Notes under the pieces: model-generated
The model's database searches: none
What the model was told of the DNA's origin: nothing
What the model saw: only the letters and a program-made list of their open reading frames with translations
Source of the DNA: Klebsiella pneumoniae
Lineage (GTDB): Bacteria; Pseudomonadota; Gammaproteobacteria; Eutrophobiales; Eutrophobiaceae
Assembly (NCBI GenBank): GCA_945878555.1
Contig: CAMDWI010000008.1
Coordinates: 62,001 to 126,000 of the forward strand
Direction: 5' to 3'
Length of the DNA stretch: 64,000 nt
In this document: positions 15,189-28,600 of the stretch, piece after piece
Layout: each line of letters opens with the position of its first letter
How positions within the stretch are numbered: position 1 is the first letter of the stretch
Made by a program: the position numbers and the translations under genes

Positions 15189-17801
15189 TTAAAACCCGTA
15201 GCTGACACCCATGTAATAGGTCCGGCCGACCCATTCGTATTCGGTATTCCAGTTGTCTCGACCCCCCTGGAGTTCCGATGTAGGTTCGTCATTCAGGTTA
15301 AGGCCCTCAAAAAATACCTTGATGTTCTCACGTACGCTGTAGCTGAGTTTTGCGTCCCAGCGACCGAACTCGCCCTGGTCCAGACTAAGATCCGGATCGG
15401 AATTCAGATCGGTCAGGAAACTGGCGTTGTAGGCGTAACTGACGGACGCATCGAACGGGCCTTTCTGGTAAAACAGCGAGAATGCATAGGTCTTCTCCGG
15501 CTGACCCACCAGCGGGATAGTGCCGGTCGGCAATTTAGTCTCGCCATCCAGAAATGTCGCGGACGCCGAGATACCCAGACCATCCAGTGGAGCAGGCAGA
15601 AAGGCCAGTTGTGTCTGGCCGAGCAGTTCGATACCTTTCAGTGAGGCCGAACCGGTGTTGACGGTTGTCGAGATATCCAGTCGTGTCAGCGTGGCGGTAT
15701 CGATTGCGCCGGTCAAACCGCGATCTGCCAGCGCGGCATCCATCTCGGCACGGACTGTCAGTGTGTCTGTGGTGCCGACCAGTTCATCGGAAATGTCTTT
15801 GTAGAACAGACTTGCTGAAAGAATGGACAGGTCATGCGGATACCATTCAAATGAGAGGTCATAGTTCCAGGAGGTGCGTGGCAACAGGTCCGGATTACCG
15901 ATATTCACCGAGGCTATCGGGCCGCCATCATCCGTGGCAGTTGCGCGGGGAGCAATCGTCTCGAAGTCCGGACGACCAAGCGCACGGGTGATGCCTGTAC
16001 GCATAATGATGTCATCTGTAAACCGGTAGTTGGCTATGATTGAGGGCATTACCTTTGTATAGTCACCGCCGTCATTAACGCGTGTTACCTGGTTATTCAG
16101 CAACAGATTGCCAGCACTGTCGATGTCCGTTTTCTCGACACGCACTCCCGCGATGAACTCCAGATTTTCGAAAGTCCTGCCACCCATCAGATATCCGGCA
16201 ATCACGGCCTCATCTACCTCGTAATCGGCCGAATTATTGCTGACAAAATCATCCGCCGGGTTCGACGCAAAAAATGCCGCATTCGCTTGTGTATTGAAGA
16301 ACGCATTCATTCCATCAATGTCCATCCAGATATTCGGGACATTGTAGGAATTCACCTCATTGATAAATCCACCCTTGTGAAATGTCGGTGAGGTACCAAG
16401 GTTAAGTGCAGAGGTGCCCGGACCAAAAAAGCGTTGCCCATCATCCAGGACCCGGTCTGTTCCGCTGTATTTGACGCCGGTTTTCACAAACATACTGTCG
16501 TCCATGTCCCACTTGAAGTCGACCTGACCTATATTGGTGTCTTCTTCCATGGCGCGGTCGAAGAAACGGACGCGACGAAATCCTATCAGTGAGGGGTTCA
16601 GACGGTCTGGCGAAGTCGCAGCGGGCGTAATCGTGACCACACCGTCCTCATCCAGCATCCAGCTGTTCGGGCCAAAGCTCGCCCCGGATCGGAACTCCCA
16701 GTTATCATTAGGCTCGGACAGCTCATTCCGGTTCTGTTGCAATAGATAGCTGAGCGTATAGTCATCAATCTGGTTTTCACCACCGAGTGTGATGGAAAAC
16801 AGTTTTTTGTGTGCCTCTTCCAGACGCAGGTTTGCGAGTATACGATTATTGCCGGAGGTACCGCTGGTATCGCTCGTCGCGACAACCCCTGACGAGAGAT
16901 TCTGTTCATAACGATTACGGTGCTGATATTCGTCCCACTCGGCATAAAACGCACGGGCATAATATTTTGCTGTGTCCGTCGGCTGGAATTCGACCGCACC
17001 ATTAAAGTTTGTACGCTCACGCCCGATCAGGTAATAATTGTTTTTGACGTTGACTGGCAACCCGGTACCTGAGCTTTCATCCCAGTCGTCCTGATACACA
17101 CCCAACGCGATATATTCCCGTTCTGACCAGCTTGCGCCGAGCAACCAGCCAAAATTACCTGCGCTGTTTTTGCCTGATGCCAGTCCGTCCACACCGCGCG
17201 GGTCATGTCCACCATAGGCATTGTCCTCCGGGCGCACACTTTCATAGCCCAGGCGACCGGTCAAATGTCCATAAAATGCATCAGGACGATCAAATGGCAT
17301 GGCCGTTTTCACATTCACTGTGCCACCGATGCCCTGAGAGTCCATGTCAGCCGTCGGAGTTTTTATTACCTGCACACCGCCCAGCACACTGCCAGATATC
17401 ACATCCAGCGGCACTACCCGGCCACCACCTTCCTGTTCAGGCGAACCCAGCTGCACGCCATTGATGGTTACGTTATTCAGGTCGGGATTGATACCACGTA
17501 TCTGTACAAACCGGCCCTCGCCCTTTTCCACCAGCATGGAGATACCGGGCAAGCGGTTGAGTGACTCCCCGACATTCTTGTCCGGGAACTGTCCCAGTTC
17601 ATCAACACCCAGCGCTTCAATCAGACGTGAATCCGCCTGTTTCTGCTCCAGCGCACGCGCGCGTGAAAGACTGCTTCCATAGACGACCACTTCCTCAATC
17701 GGGGTGACGCTATTACCTGTGGTTTGCTGGGCCTGGGTGCTGATCGAGATTGCGCAGGCGCAGGCGAGCGATATTACCCTGATATAGACTAAATCATTCA
17801 T
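15189..17801 (-). CDS. TonB-dependent receptor (TonB-Xanth-Caul type)
   Basis: An 870-residue receptor with a signal peptide (ending STQAQ near residue 25), a TonB-box-like IEEVVVYGS (about 36-44), and a plug with VDELGQFPDKNVGESLNRLP followed by GISM, then RFVQIRGINPDLNNVTINGV. This arrangement is characteristic of the TonB-Xanth-Caul subfamily, often used for plant polymers, oligosaccharides or other organic compounds. The barrel ends with a terminal Phe (YMGVSYGF). An AGAGGT ribosome site precedes the ATG. The ligand is unknown. The secreted propeller-like protein is encoded downstream. Confidence 0.9.
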   Translation of the reverse strand: MNDLVYIRVISLACACAISISTQAQQTTGNSVTPIEEVVVYGSSLSRARALEQKQADSRLIEALGVDELGQFPDKNVGESLNRLPGISMLVEKGEGRFVQIRGINPDLNNVTINGVQLGSPEQEGGGRVVPLDVISGSVLGGVQVIKTPTADMDSQGIGGTVNVKTAMPFDRPDAFYGHLTGRLGYESVRPEDNAYGGHDPRGVDGLASGKNSAGNFGWLLGASWSEREYIALGVYQDDWDESSGTGLPVNVKNNYYLIGRERTNFNGAVEFQPTDTAKYYARAFYAEWDEYQHRNRYEQNLSSGVVATSDTSGTSGNNRILANLRLEEAHKKLFSITLGGENQIDDYTLSYLLQQNRNELSEPNDNWEFRSGASFGPNSWMLDEDGVVTITPAATSPDRLNPSLIGFRRVRFFDRAMEEDTNIGQVDFKWDMDDSMFVKTGVKYSGTDRVLDDGQRFFGPGTSALNLGTSPTFHKGGFINEVNSYNVPNIWMDIDGMNAFFNTQANAAFFASNPADDFVSNNSADYEVDEAVIAGYLMGGRTFENLEFIAGVRVEKTDIDSAGNLLLNNQVTRVNDGGDYTKVMPSIIANYRFTDDIIMRTGITRALGRPDFETIAPRATATDDGGPIASVNIGNPDLLPRTSWNYDLSFEWYPHDLSILSASLFYKDISDELVGTTDTLTVRAEMDAALADRGLTGAIDTATLTRLDISTTVNTGSASLKGIELLGQTQLAFLPAPLDGLGISASATFLDGETKLPTGTIPLVGQPEKTYAFSLFYQKGPFDASVSYAYNASFLTDLNSDPDLSLDQGEFGRWDAKLSYSVRENIKVFFEGLNLNDEPTSELQGGRDNWNTEYEWVGRTYYMGVSYGF

Positions 17802-18065
17802 AACTTACCTCTTGTTTATCGGATGAATAAAATGAAAGGCGATTCCTTTTATGCCCCGGGAAGATAGAGATGAACTGTTAAAGGGGAGTGACAGAATGAG
17901 GCGATGATGATGACGGATACGCGTAAAATTGATGACTATTAATACATGTACGTATTTAAAAGATTACATAAACAAGTGGTTTTTATACTGTCTCCCAGGC
18001 ATTTGTATCCGAACCTGGCCATAAGCAACTGGACAGTCCGGGGTAAACAATTTAATGTTTACATC

Positions 18066-18473
18066 ATGAATCTTCGGGGAAAACATATTCAACGCGCTCA
18101 GGCTATCGGTTGCCTGCTGGTAGCGGCACTGTTGATCCAGCTGTTTACCCAGTTACACATGCACCTGCGACACACGGATGCCCCGCCGTCACACGGGCAT
18201 GAACATGTGATGGATTTTCATGTTTTAACGGACAGTCATGCTGTGGAACACGCAACGGATGATGGCGCCCATGAGCTCGAATCCACACCGGATGCACTGA
18301 TCAAGAAAAGTCTGGATCGGGACAGCGGTCTGGTCCTGGCATTTGGTCTGTTGATTCTCTTGCCACTGTTTTCGTCTGTCCGCATCAGACCGTGGATCCT
18401 GCCTCAAAATATTTCACTTCATCAATTGTATTACGGCCTTGCCCCGCCGTTACGGGCACCCCCGGCCTACTAA
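18066..18473 (+). CDS. Small His-rich membrane protein heading the metal-efflux operon
   Basis: A 135-residue protein if started at the ATG at 18066; a longer version from 17946 is possible but less protein-like. It has an N-terminal helix (QAIGCLLVAALLIQLFTQLH), a His-rich periplasmic stretch (HMHLRHTDAPPSHGHEHVMD and following H and D/E residues), and a second helix (LVLAFGLLILLPLFSSV) ending in a short basic tail. Such His-rich leader proteins often precede czcCBA-type operons. A metal-binding or sensing role is likely, but not proven. The ribosome site is weak, so the start is uncertain. Confidence 0.6.
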   Translation: MNLRGKHIQRAQAIGCLLVAALLIQLFTQLHMHLRHTDAPPSHGHEHVMDFHVLTDSHAVEHATDDGAHELESTPDALIKKSLDRDSGLVLAFGLLILLPLFSSVRIRPWILPQNISLHQLYYGLAPPLRAPPAY

Positions 18474-18582
18474 TCCCGAGCTGTAACCAAATCCCGATAT
18501 CCGGACAGTTGTTGTCCCGTTTATTGGTGATCTACACATTTATGTGACCGGACAGCACACTGCTCTCCGGAGGGATGACTAA

Positions 18583-19833
18583 ATGATTAATAAAACCGTA
18601 TTTTTACTGTGTTGTGTATTCGTCATGAATGCATCGGCGCAGGAACCCGTCGTTCAGGACGGGCTGACACTGGATCAGGTCATGATTCAGGTGCTGGAGA
18701 ACAACCCGGTACTGAAGGTCGCTGACTACGAAGCCCAGGCGCTGGCTGCCCGTATGCGCAGTGCCCTGCAGTCACCGGCAGATCGGGTTAACATGTCGAT
18801 CGAAAATTTTGCCGGTACCGGCGAGACCGTCGCCATACGTGGCGTCGAGGCCACGCTGAGTCTGTCGCGTACGCTTGAGCGTGGTAACAAGGCAGAACGT
18901 CGTGGTGATGTCGTATCGGGAGAGGCACAACTGTTAAAAACCCGCAAGGATATCGACCGGTTGAATCTGCTCGCCGATACGGCACAGCAGTTCCTGCATG
19001 TCGCCACGGATCAGGAACGTCTGCGACTGGTCGAACAGGCCATCGAACTGGTGAGAATGACCGAAGCTACGGTCAGGAAAGGCATTGCCTCGGGCAAGAC
19101 GGCCGAGGTTGAACAGCAACGGGTCATCATCGATCTGGCCAACCATGAGCTGGAACTGGAACATATACGCCACGAACTGGAAACCTCGCGTGTGCATCTG
19201 TCGACGCTGTGGGGAGACAGGGAAGCGGGGTTTGCCCGTGTCAATGCGGATATCTTTACAATTGACGCCCTGCCGGACTTTGCCGAACTGACCGCCCAGC
19301 TTGATCAAAATCCGGAGATTACCCGCCACCTCAAGGCTGAAGACCTGACCCGTGCCAGGATCCGGCTGATGCAAGGCAGAACAACACCGGATATCGAGGT
19401 CTCCGCCGGTCTGCGTTATCTCGGGAGCAGTAATGATGTTGCCGCCATGTTATGGGCCAGTATTCCGTTGGGCTCAGCGGCGCGCGCCCAACCCGGCATT
19501 GAAGAGGCCGAGAGCATGGCGCAGATAGAACCACTGAATCTGGAACAGCAAAGGCTGGAACTGTATGCCACCCTGTTCCAGATTTATCAGGAGATGAAGC
19601 ATTCCCGGGAGGCAGTCGGTGTGCTGAATGAAACCATCATCCCGGCAGCCACAACGATGTTGGCAGATTATGAAAGCGGCTATCAGCTTGGACGCTACTC
19701 ACTGCAAGAACTGATACAGGTCCAGCAACTGCTGCATACCGCACGATCGCGACTGCTGGAAATGGCCTCGGCCTACCACAGTCACAGAATTGAAATCGAC
19801 CGGCTGACCGGCGCACAACTTACCCAATGGTGA
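18583..19833 (+). CDS. TolC-family outer-membrane efflux protein (CzcC-like)
   Basis: A 416-residue outer-membrane channel component. A signal peptide ends at ASAQ (residue 19). It has the two helical-hairpin repeats of TolC/OEP proteins (LTLDQVMIQVLENNPVLKVA near residues 30-49; second repeat near 220-400 ending in a YQLGRYSLQELIQVQQLL segment). A GGAGG site lies 9 bp before the ATG. Gene order with the adaptor and pump (C, B, A) identifies it as the outer-membrane part of a heavy-metal RND exporter. The stop overlaps the adaptor start. Confidence 0.9.
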   Translation: MINKTVFLLCCVFVMNASAQEPVVQDGLTLDQVMIQVLENNPVLKVADYEAQALAARMRSALQSPADRVNMSIENFAGTGETVAIRGVEATLSLSRTLERGNKAERRGDVVSGEAQLLKTRKDIDRLNLLADTAQQFLHVATDQERLRLVEQAIELVRMTEATVRKGIASGKTAEVEQQRVIIDLANHELELEHIRHELETSRVHLSTLWGDREAGFARVNADIFTIDALPDFAELTAQLDQNPEITRHLKAEDLTRARIRLMQGRTTPDIEVSAGLRYLGSSNDVAAMLWASIPLGSAARAQPGIEEAESMAQIEPLNLEQQRLELYATLFQIYQEMKHSREAVGVLNETIIPAATTMLADYESGYQLGRYSLQELIQVQQLLHTARSRLLEMASAYHSHRIEIDRLTGAQLTQW

Positions 19834-21086
19834 ACCCCATGTTACGCAATATACTACTAAGCCTGATCATCATCGCTGTTACTGTCATTACTGCAAACTG
19901 GTTGTTACACAGTGAACCGGCCGGACATGCCGAACATGAGCATGCCGAGGTCTCTGCTGACTTTCCCCGCGGTCCGCATAACGGTCGACTGCTGGAGCAG
20001 GACGGATTTGCACTCGAGATCACGATTTTTGAAACCGGTGTGCCACCAGAGTTTCGCGTATACCCGTATTTTCAGGATCAACCCCTTGGCCCATCAGAGG
20101 TCAATCTGGTCATTGAACTGGGTCGAACAGGTAACGTGACAGACCGGATTGAGTTTGCGGCGGAAGGTGATCTGCTGCGGGGTAATGCTGTGGTGACCGA
20201 ACCGCACTCTTTTGATGTGACGGTCAGTGCGCAATATCAGGGCAAGTCTTATCAATGGCAGTATGAAAGTTATGAAGGCCGCACCGTAATCCCCGCCGCG
20301 CTTGCCAGCGAGGCCGGGATCGAAACAGAAATCGCCGGACCGACGACCATCATCGAGACCCTGAAGTTGACGGGTCGTGTCGAGATCGATCCCAACCGTC
20401 TTTCGCAGGTCAGACCCCGGTTCCCTGGTATCGTGAAACGTGTGCACGTTGAACTCGGCGATGTCATCCAGGCCGGTGCAACCCTGTTGACAGTTGAGAG
20501 CAGCGACAGTCTGAAGGACTATGCGGTGACGGCACCTATCACCGGCATGATTATCAAACGTAATGTACAGGCAGGAGAGGTAACCGCCGATGTACCGCTG
20601 TTTACAATCGTGGATCTCTCCAGCGTTTGGGTTGAACTGGATATCTTTACCCGTGATATCGGCTCGGTCCGTGAGGGGCAGCCGGTCAGTATCGAGACGC
20701 TCGATGACCACGTCATCACCGGGACAATCGCACGGCTGTCACCGCTGAGCAGTCATGCTAGCCAGAGTATCCATGCCCGCGTCTCGCTCGACAATACAGA
20801 AGGCAAACTGCGGCCAGGACAGTTCGTACGTGCCGGGGTGACCATCGCCGAACATGCGGTACCACTCGCGGTCCGACGCGCCGGGATACAGGGCTTTCGT
20901 GACTTTCAGGTGGTGTTTGCCCGGTTTGGTGATACCTATGAAGTCCGCATGCTCGAGCTCGGTATCAGTGATGCCGAGTGGGTCGAGGTAACAGGGGGGC
21001 TCAGTGCCGGGACGGAATATGTCACCGGAAACAGTTATCTGATCAAGGCTGACATCGAGAAATCCGGTGCCAGTCATGATCATTAA
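19827..21086 (+). CDS. RND periplasmic adaptor (CzcB-like membrane fusion protein)
   Basis: A 419-residue adaptor with an N-terminal membrane anchor (residues 5-25) and a His cluster immediately after it (HAEHEHAE, residues 34-41), which probably binds metal. The lipoyl/barrel-sandwich region follows (RVEIDPNRLSQVRPRFPGIV, VHVELGDVIQAGATLLTVES, residues about 180-220) and then a beta-barrel. The gene overlaps the CzcC-like gene by 7 bp. The start at 19827 is used; an alternative in-frame ATG at 19839 is also possible. Adaptors link the inner-membrane RND pump to the TolC-like channel and may present the metal. Confidence 0.9.
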   Translation: MVNPMLRNILLSLIIIAVTVITANWLLHSEPAGHAEHEHAEVSADFPRGPHNGRLLEQDGFALEITIFETGVPPEFRVYPYFQDQPLGPSEVNLVIELGRTGNVTDRIEFAAEGDLLRGNAVVTEPHSFDVTVSAQYQGKSYQWQYESYEGRTVIPAALASEAGIETEIAGPTTIIETLKLTGRVEIDPNRLSQVRPRFPGIVKRVHVELGDVIQAGATLLTVESSDSLKDYAVTAPITGMIIKRNVQAGEVTADVPLFTIVDLSSVWVELDIFTRDIGSVREGQPVSIETLDDHVITGTIARLSPLSSHASQSIHARVSLDNTEGKLRPGQFVRAGVTIAEHAVPLAVRRAGIQGFRDFQVVFARFGDTYEVRMLELGISDAEWVEVTGGLSAGTEYVTGNSYLIKADIEKSGASHDH

Positions 21087-24272
<3,186 letters not shown>

Positions 24273-24384
24273 TGCCAGAAAACCGATACACAACATCATG
24301 TTAAAAACACAGAAACCGATTTTTCATACCAAGGAAGCTCTGATTAAGAGTATTCAAAGACAGCCTGTTTTGCATCATCCCGGA

Positions 24385-25191
24385 TCATTTTTCAACCTGA
24401 CCGTTTTCGAGATTGGAGATATCATATGTAAAAACGATTTTCGGGTCAGGCAGGATTAGTCGTTCGTCTTTGTCTGCGTAGTGCAGCCGGCTGAGAATAT
24501 CCTTGATGATGTTGAGTCGCGCCAGATGCTTGTTGTCAGCGCGCACAATTGTCCACGGCGCAATGGGGTTATGGGTGTGTGTCAGCATTTCGTCTCGCGC
24601 CAGGCTGTATTGCATCCATTTCTTGAGTGCCAGTTTGTCAAGCGTGCTGACTTTCCATTGCGCGAGTGGATCACGCTTGCGCTCATCCAGGCGCCGCTTC
24701 TGTTCGCGTTTGCTGATATCCAGGTAGTACTTGAGAAGCTTGATGCCCGAGCGCACCAACATATACTCGAACTCAGACACCGAGCCCATGAACTCTTGAT
24801 ACTCGGCCTCGGTGCAAAAGCCCATTACTCGCTCCACCCCGGCACGGTTATACCAACTGCGGTTAAATAGAACGAGTTCCTGAGCCGCCGGCAAATAATG
24901 AACATAACGCTGAAAATACCAGGATGTACGGTCGCGATCCGAGGGCTTGCCGAGGGCCACGACGCGTGTTTCACGAGGACTCAAATGCTGAATGATACGT
25001 TTAATCGTGCCATCTTTGCCGGATGCATCGCGGCCCTCCAGAATAATCAGGATCTTGTCTTCGCATTCGATAAAATGCCGCTGCAACTTGACCAATTCAA
25101 CCTGAAGTTTATGCAAGGTGTCCTTGTAACTCTTTTTCGAGATCGGTGTCCCATGCGCGCTCGCTTCCTGTCGCTTTACTTTCTTGCTCAT
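24385..25191 (-). CDS. ppk2: Polyphosphate kinase 2
   Basis: A 268-residue enzyme that transfers phosphate between polyphosphate and nucleotides. It has the Walker A motif GRDASGKDG (residues 53-61), a Walker B-like LVLFNRSWYNR (106-116), and the lid segment with FQRYVHYLPA. The length fits single-domain PPK2 enzymes (class not assigned). I use the ATG at 25191 because a GAGG site precedes it; an upstream in-frame start adds six residues. It is the last gene of the minus-strand cluster, 264 bp after the HAD gene. It could supply ATP or GTP from stored polyphosphate; the direction of the reaction is not evident from sequence. Confidence 0.92.
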   Translation of the reverse strand: MSKKVKRQEASAHGTPISKKSYKDTLHKLQVELVKLQRHFIECEDKILIILEGRDASGKDGTIKRIIQHLSPRETRVVALGKPSDRDRTSWYFQRYVHYLPAAQELVLFNRSWYNRAGVERVMGFCTEAEYQEFMGSVSEFEYMLVRSGIKLLKYYLDISKREQKRRLDERKRDPLAQWKVSTLDKLALKKWMQYSLARDEMLTHTHNPIAPWTIVRADNKHLARLNIIKDILSRLHYADKDERLILPDPKIVFTYDISNLENGQVEK

Positions 25192-25455
25192 GATTATTGC
25201 CTCACTCACCTGCGATGCAGATAATTGTATATATATTTGAAAATGTCATTTAATTTTGCCGGATTGATCAGAGGTTCCTTTAATACCGATTGCCAATTAT
25301 TGATATCGCTGTTGATTTGCATTGAATATTGAGCCACGCAGTAATTTCCCGTTAAATCCTGTATTTGCTTGTATGGTTCGTCATGAATAATGGCATAGTG
25401 CTACTGAAAATGATCCTGCGATTCACCGGCATGAAGGTATACAAGATTCTCAATG
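25192..25455. other. Intergenic stretch between ppk2 and the HAD gene
   Basis: 264 bp, AT-rich towards ppk2. No gene, hairpin terminator or promoter was recognised with confidence. A promoter for ppk2 could lie here. Confidence 0.4.
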
Positions 25456-26205
25456 TCAAGCAGTACCCAGACATGCCAGAATCGCCTCAACCACATGTTT
25501 TGACTCCTCAGGATCGCGGACCTGGATAGACACAACGCCTGCTTGCTTGACCGGATAGTCATTCCCCCCCGGGAACAAGGCATCACCTATAAAGAGCATT
25601 TGCTCGATTGTAATCCCCAGGATATCGCGGAGCTTGGCAATACCATAGGCCTTATCGATACCCGGCCTGGTGACATCAACGGATGTTGTACCACCCAGAT
25701 TTATTGAAAACTCAGGGATGATATCTTCAAGGACTGCTTTCATCTTTTGGCGTCTGCTAAAATCAGGGTCCCACTTTTCCTTTGCCTCTATGGGGGCTTG
25801 CTGCCCTAATGCTGAGAATGTGATCTGGCTGCCACGATCTTCAATCTGTGCTCCCCAGATCTGTTCGTCTGCAAAGCCTGACAAAGTGATTGCCTGCGTC
25901 AATGCGTCGGTGATCTTCTTTTTCTCAGTCTCATTGAAATTATCTGCAAACAGCTGTTTCCAGCCTGATTTATATTGGTAGAACTTTGTTCCTGCGGTGG
26001 GTAGCAACGATAGATTCTTCAGTCGATCGTCATGAGGAAGAACGGGTAGCAATTGTTTTTCGAATTGTGGCCAATCCCCCCCGGAAATGACTACCACTTT
26101 CACAATCTCCAGAAGAGCAGTTAGCAGGGCTGCCATTTCGGCATCAACAGCGGATTTGCTTTCCGCTAGCGTGCCATCAAGGTCAAATATAACCATTTTT
26201 TTCAT
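25456..26205 (-). CDS. HAD-IIB-type phosphatase (phosphomannomutase-like fold)
   Basis: A 249-residue HAD hydrolase. The start is the ATG at 26205, giving MKKMVIFDLDGTLAESKS: the DxDxT nucleophile motif is at residues 8-12. The second motif is VVVISGGD near residue 40, and the C-terminal metal-binding GDALFPGGNDYPV lies near 210. The pattern is close to the eukaryotic-type phosphomannomutase/sugar-phosphatase (HAD-IIB) group. It starts 31 bp after the phosphoketolase stop in the same direction, so it may act on a sugar phosphate of that pathway; the substrate is not known. Confidence 0.85.
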   Translation of the reverse strand: MKKMVIFDLDGTLAESKSAVDAEMAALLTALLEIVKVVVISGGDWPQFEKQLLPVLPHDDRLKNLSLLPTAGTKFYQYKSGWKQLFADNFNETEKKKITDALTQAITLSGFADEQIWGAQIEDRGSQITFSALGQQAPIEAKEKWDPDFSRRQKMKAVLEDIIPEFSINLGGTTSVDVTRPGIDKAYGIAKLRDILGITIEQMLFIGDALFPGGNDYPVKQAGVVSIQVRDPEESKHVVEAILACLGTA

Positions 26206-26236
26206 CCGCCTGGATTCCTTTGTGCTGATTCCGCAT

Positions 26237-28600
26237 TCATTTGCGGTTACTCCATTTCCAGTTGCGAATTTCCGGCATATCTTCACCATGCATTTCAATG
26301 TATTGCTTATGCTCAAGGAGCTTGTCGCGGATGGCTTGACTGACATAGGCGGCATGCGAACCCGGCGCGGGCAGGCGCTCAATCACATCGAGCACAAGGT
26401 GAAAGCGATCCAGTTCGTTCATCACCACCATGTCGAAAGGCGTTGAGGTCGTCCCTTCTTCCTTATAACCCCGCACATGCAGATTGTGGTGATTGGCGCG
26501 TCGGTACGTGAGTCGATGGATCAACCAGGGATAACCGTGGTAGGCAAAAACAACCGGCTTATCGGACGTAAATAACAGCTCGTAATCAAGGTCGCTCAGG
26601 CCATGCGAGTGCTCTATCTGCGGCTGCAACTTCATCAAATCCACGACATTAATCACCCGGATTTTCAGATCAGGAAAATATTGTCGTAACAGGCTGACAG
26701 CAGCCAGTGTTTCCAGTGTCGGCACATCACCGCAGCAGGCCATCACCACATCCGGTTCATAGTCCTGATCGTTGCTGGCCCACGGCCAGATCCCGATGCC
26801 GGCCGTACAATGCTTGATTGCGGCATCCATATCGAGCCACTGCGGTGAGGGTTGTTTACCCGCTACGATCACGTTCACATAATTGCGACTGCGCAGACAC
26901 TGGTCCGTTACTGCCAGTAGTGTGTTCGCATCGGGTGGCAGATACACGCGGATGACTTCCGCCTTCTTGTTGACTACATGATCAATAAATCCGGGATCCT
27001 GATGGCTGAAACCATTGTGATCCTGTCGCCATACATGCGATGTAAGCAGATAATTCAGTGAGGCGACCGGCCTGCGCCAGGGTATTTCATTTGCCACCTT
27101 CAACCATTTGGCGTGCTGATTGAACATCGAGTCAATAATATGAATAAACGCTTCATAACAGGAGAAGAAGCCATGACGTCCTGTCAGTAGATACCCTTCA
27201 AGCCAGCCTTCACACTGGTGCTCGCTTAACATCTCCATGACCCGGCCATCGGTGGCGACATTTTCATCGCCCGGTATGATCTCTGCTGTGGAACAGCGGT
27301 CCGTTTCTTCAAACACGGCACCCCAGCGGTTGGAGGCCGTTTCATCCGGACTGAAGACACGGAAATTTACCGGGTTATGTAGCATGACGTCACGAATAAA
27401 CTGACCCTGAATCCGCGTGGCTTCAGCGTCTATACCTCCCGGCTCCGGCACGAGTACGGCGTAATTACGATAATCCGACAAGCTGAGGTCCTGTAGCAGC
27501 AGGCCACCATTCGCATGCGGATTTGCCCCCATGCGCCGGTCACCTCTTGGGGCAAGTGCGGCCAGTTCGGGTCGCAATTTGCCCTTCTCGTCAAACAATT
27601 CCTGTGGTCGATAGCTTTGCAACCACTGTTCCAGAATTTTGACATGGCCTGGACGACTCATATCACCCATCGGGACCTGATGTGAACGAAACGTTCCTTC
27701 GGTTGCCTTGCCATCGACTTCCTTCGGCCCTGTCCACCCTTTGGGTGTACGCAGGATGATCATGGGCCAGCGCGGACGGGTTGAGAAACCATCGTTCCTG
27801 GCGGCGTGCTGGATTCGCTTGATCTGGCTGACGACCTTATCCAGAGTGGCCGCCATCAACTGATGCATCGTATCCGGGTCATCACCTTCAACAAACCAGG
27901 GTGTGTAGCCATAACCCCGGAACAGCGCATCGAGTTCCTCGTGCGAAATCCGCGCCAGCACGGTAGGGCCGGCGATTTTATAACCGTTCAGATGCAAGAT
28001 TGGCAAAACGGCACCGTCGCAGACCGGATTCAGAAACTTGTTCGAGTGCCAGCTGGTGGCAAGTGGACCTGTCTCTGCCTCGCCGTCACCCACAACACAT
28101 GCGACCAGCAGCTCGGGATTATCGAATGCGGCGCCGAACGCATGCGACAAGGCATACCCCAGCTCACCCCCTTCATGAATGGAGCCCGGTGTTTCCGGCG
28201 ACACATGACTGGGTATGCCGCCCGGGAAGGAAAATTGCTTGAATAACTTCTGCATCCCGGGTTCATCCTGCGTAATGTTGTGGTAAACCTCGGTGTACGT
28301 GCCTTCAAGCCAGACATTCGCCACGATACCGGGGCCACCATGACCAGGGCCGGTAATATTCAGGATATTCAGGTCATATTGATTAATGATGCGGTTCAGG
28401 TGCGCATAGATAAAATTCAGCCCGGGTGTTGTACCCCAATGGCCGAGCAGGCGTGGTTTTATGTGTGCCAGCGTCAGTTCCTGTTTCAGCAGTGGATTGT
28501 CGTACAAATATATCTGGCCGACGGACAGGTAGTTTGCAGCACGCCAATAGGCATCCACATTACGCAGCAGTTTCGGCGAGAGTGTATTTTTTTTCATCAT
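26237..28600 (-). CDS. xfp: Xylulose-5-phosphate/fructose-6-phosphate phosphoketolase
   Basis: A 787-residue thiamine-diphosphate enzyme cleaving xylulose 5-phosphate (and often fructose 6-phosphate) with phosphate to acetyl phosphate plus glyceraldehyde 3-phosphate (or erythrose 4-phosphate). Visible signatures are GHWGTTPG (residues 53-60), TGPGHGGP (83-90) and the TPP-binding GDGEAETG (171-178), and a C-terminal transketolase-like domain with the conserved [20 protein letters not shown]. Length is normal for the family. The ATG directly follows the acetate kinase stop, so the two are co-translated. Acetyl phosphate made here is the substrate of AckA, producing acetate and ATP. Confidence 0.97.
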   Translation of the reverse strand: MMKKNTLSPKLLRNVDAYWRAANYLSVGQIYLYDNPLLKQELTLAHIKPRLLGHWGTTPGLNFIYAHLNRIINQYDLNILNITGPGHGGPGIVANVWLEGTYTEVYHNITQDEPGMQKLFKQFSFPGGIPSHVSPETPGSIHEGGELGYALSHAFGAAFDNPELLVACVVGDGEAETGPLATSWHSNKFLNPVCDGAVLPILHLNGYKIAGPTVLARISHEELDALFRGYGYTPWFVEGDDPDTMHQLMAATLDKVVSQIKRIQHAARNDGFSTRPRWPMIILRTPKGWTGPKEVDGKATEGTFRSHQVPMGDMSRPGHVKILEQWLQSYRPQELFDEKGKLRPELAALAPRGDRRMGANPHANGGLLLQDLSLSDYRNYAVLVPEPGGIDAEATRIQGQFIRDVMLHNPVNFRVFSPDETASNRWGAVFEETDRCSTAEIIPGDENVATDGRVMEMLSEHQCEGWLEGYLLTGRHGFFSCYEAFIHIIDSMFNQHAKWLKVANEIPWRRPVASLNYLLTSHVWRQDHNGFSHQDPGFIDHVVNKKAEVIRVYLPPDANTLLAVTDQCLRSRNYVNVIVAGKQPSPQWLDMDAAIKHCTAGIGIWPWASNDQDYEPDVVMACCGDVPTLETLAAVSLLRQYFPDLKIRVINVVDLMKLQPQIEHSHGLSDLDYELLFTSDKPVVFAYHGYPWLIHRLTYRRANHHNLHVRGYKEEGTTSTPFDMVVMNELDRFHLVLDVIERLPAPGSHAAYVSQAIRDKLLEHKQYIEMHGEDMPEIRNWKWSNRK

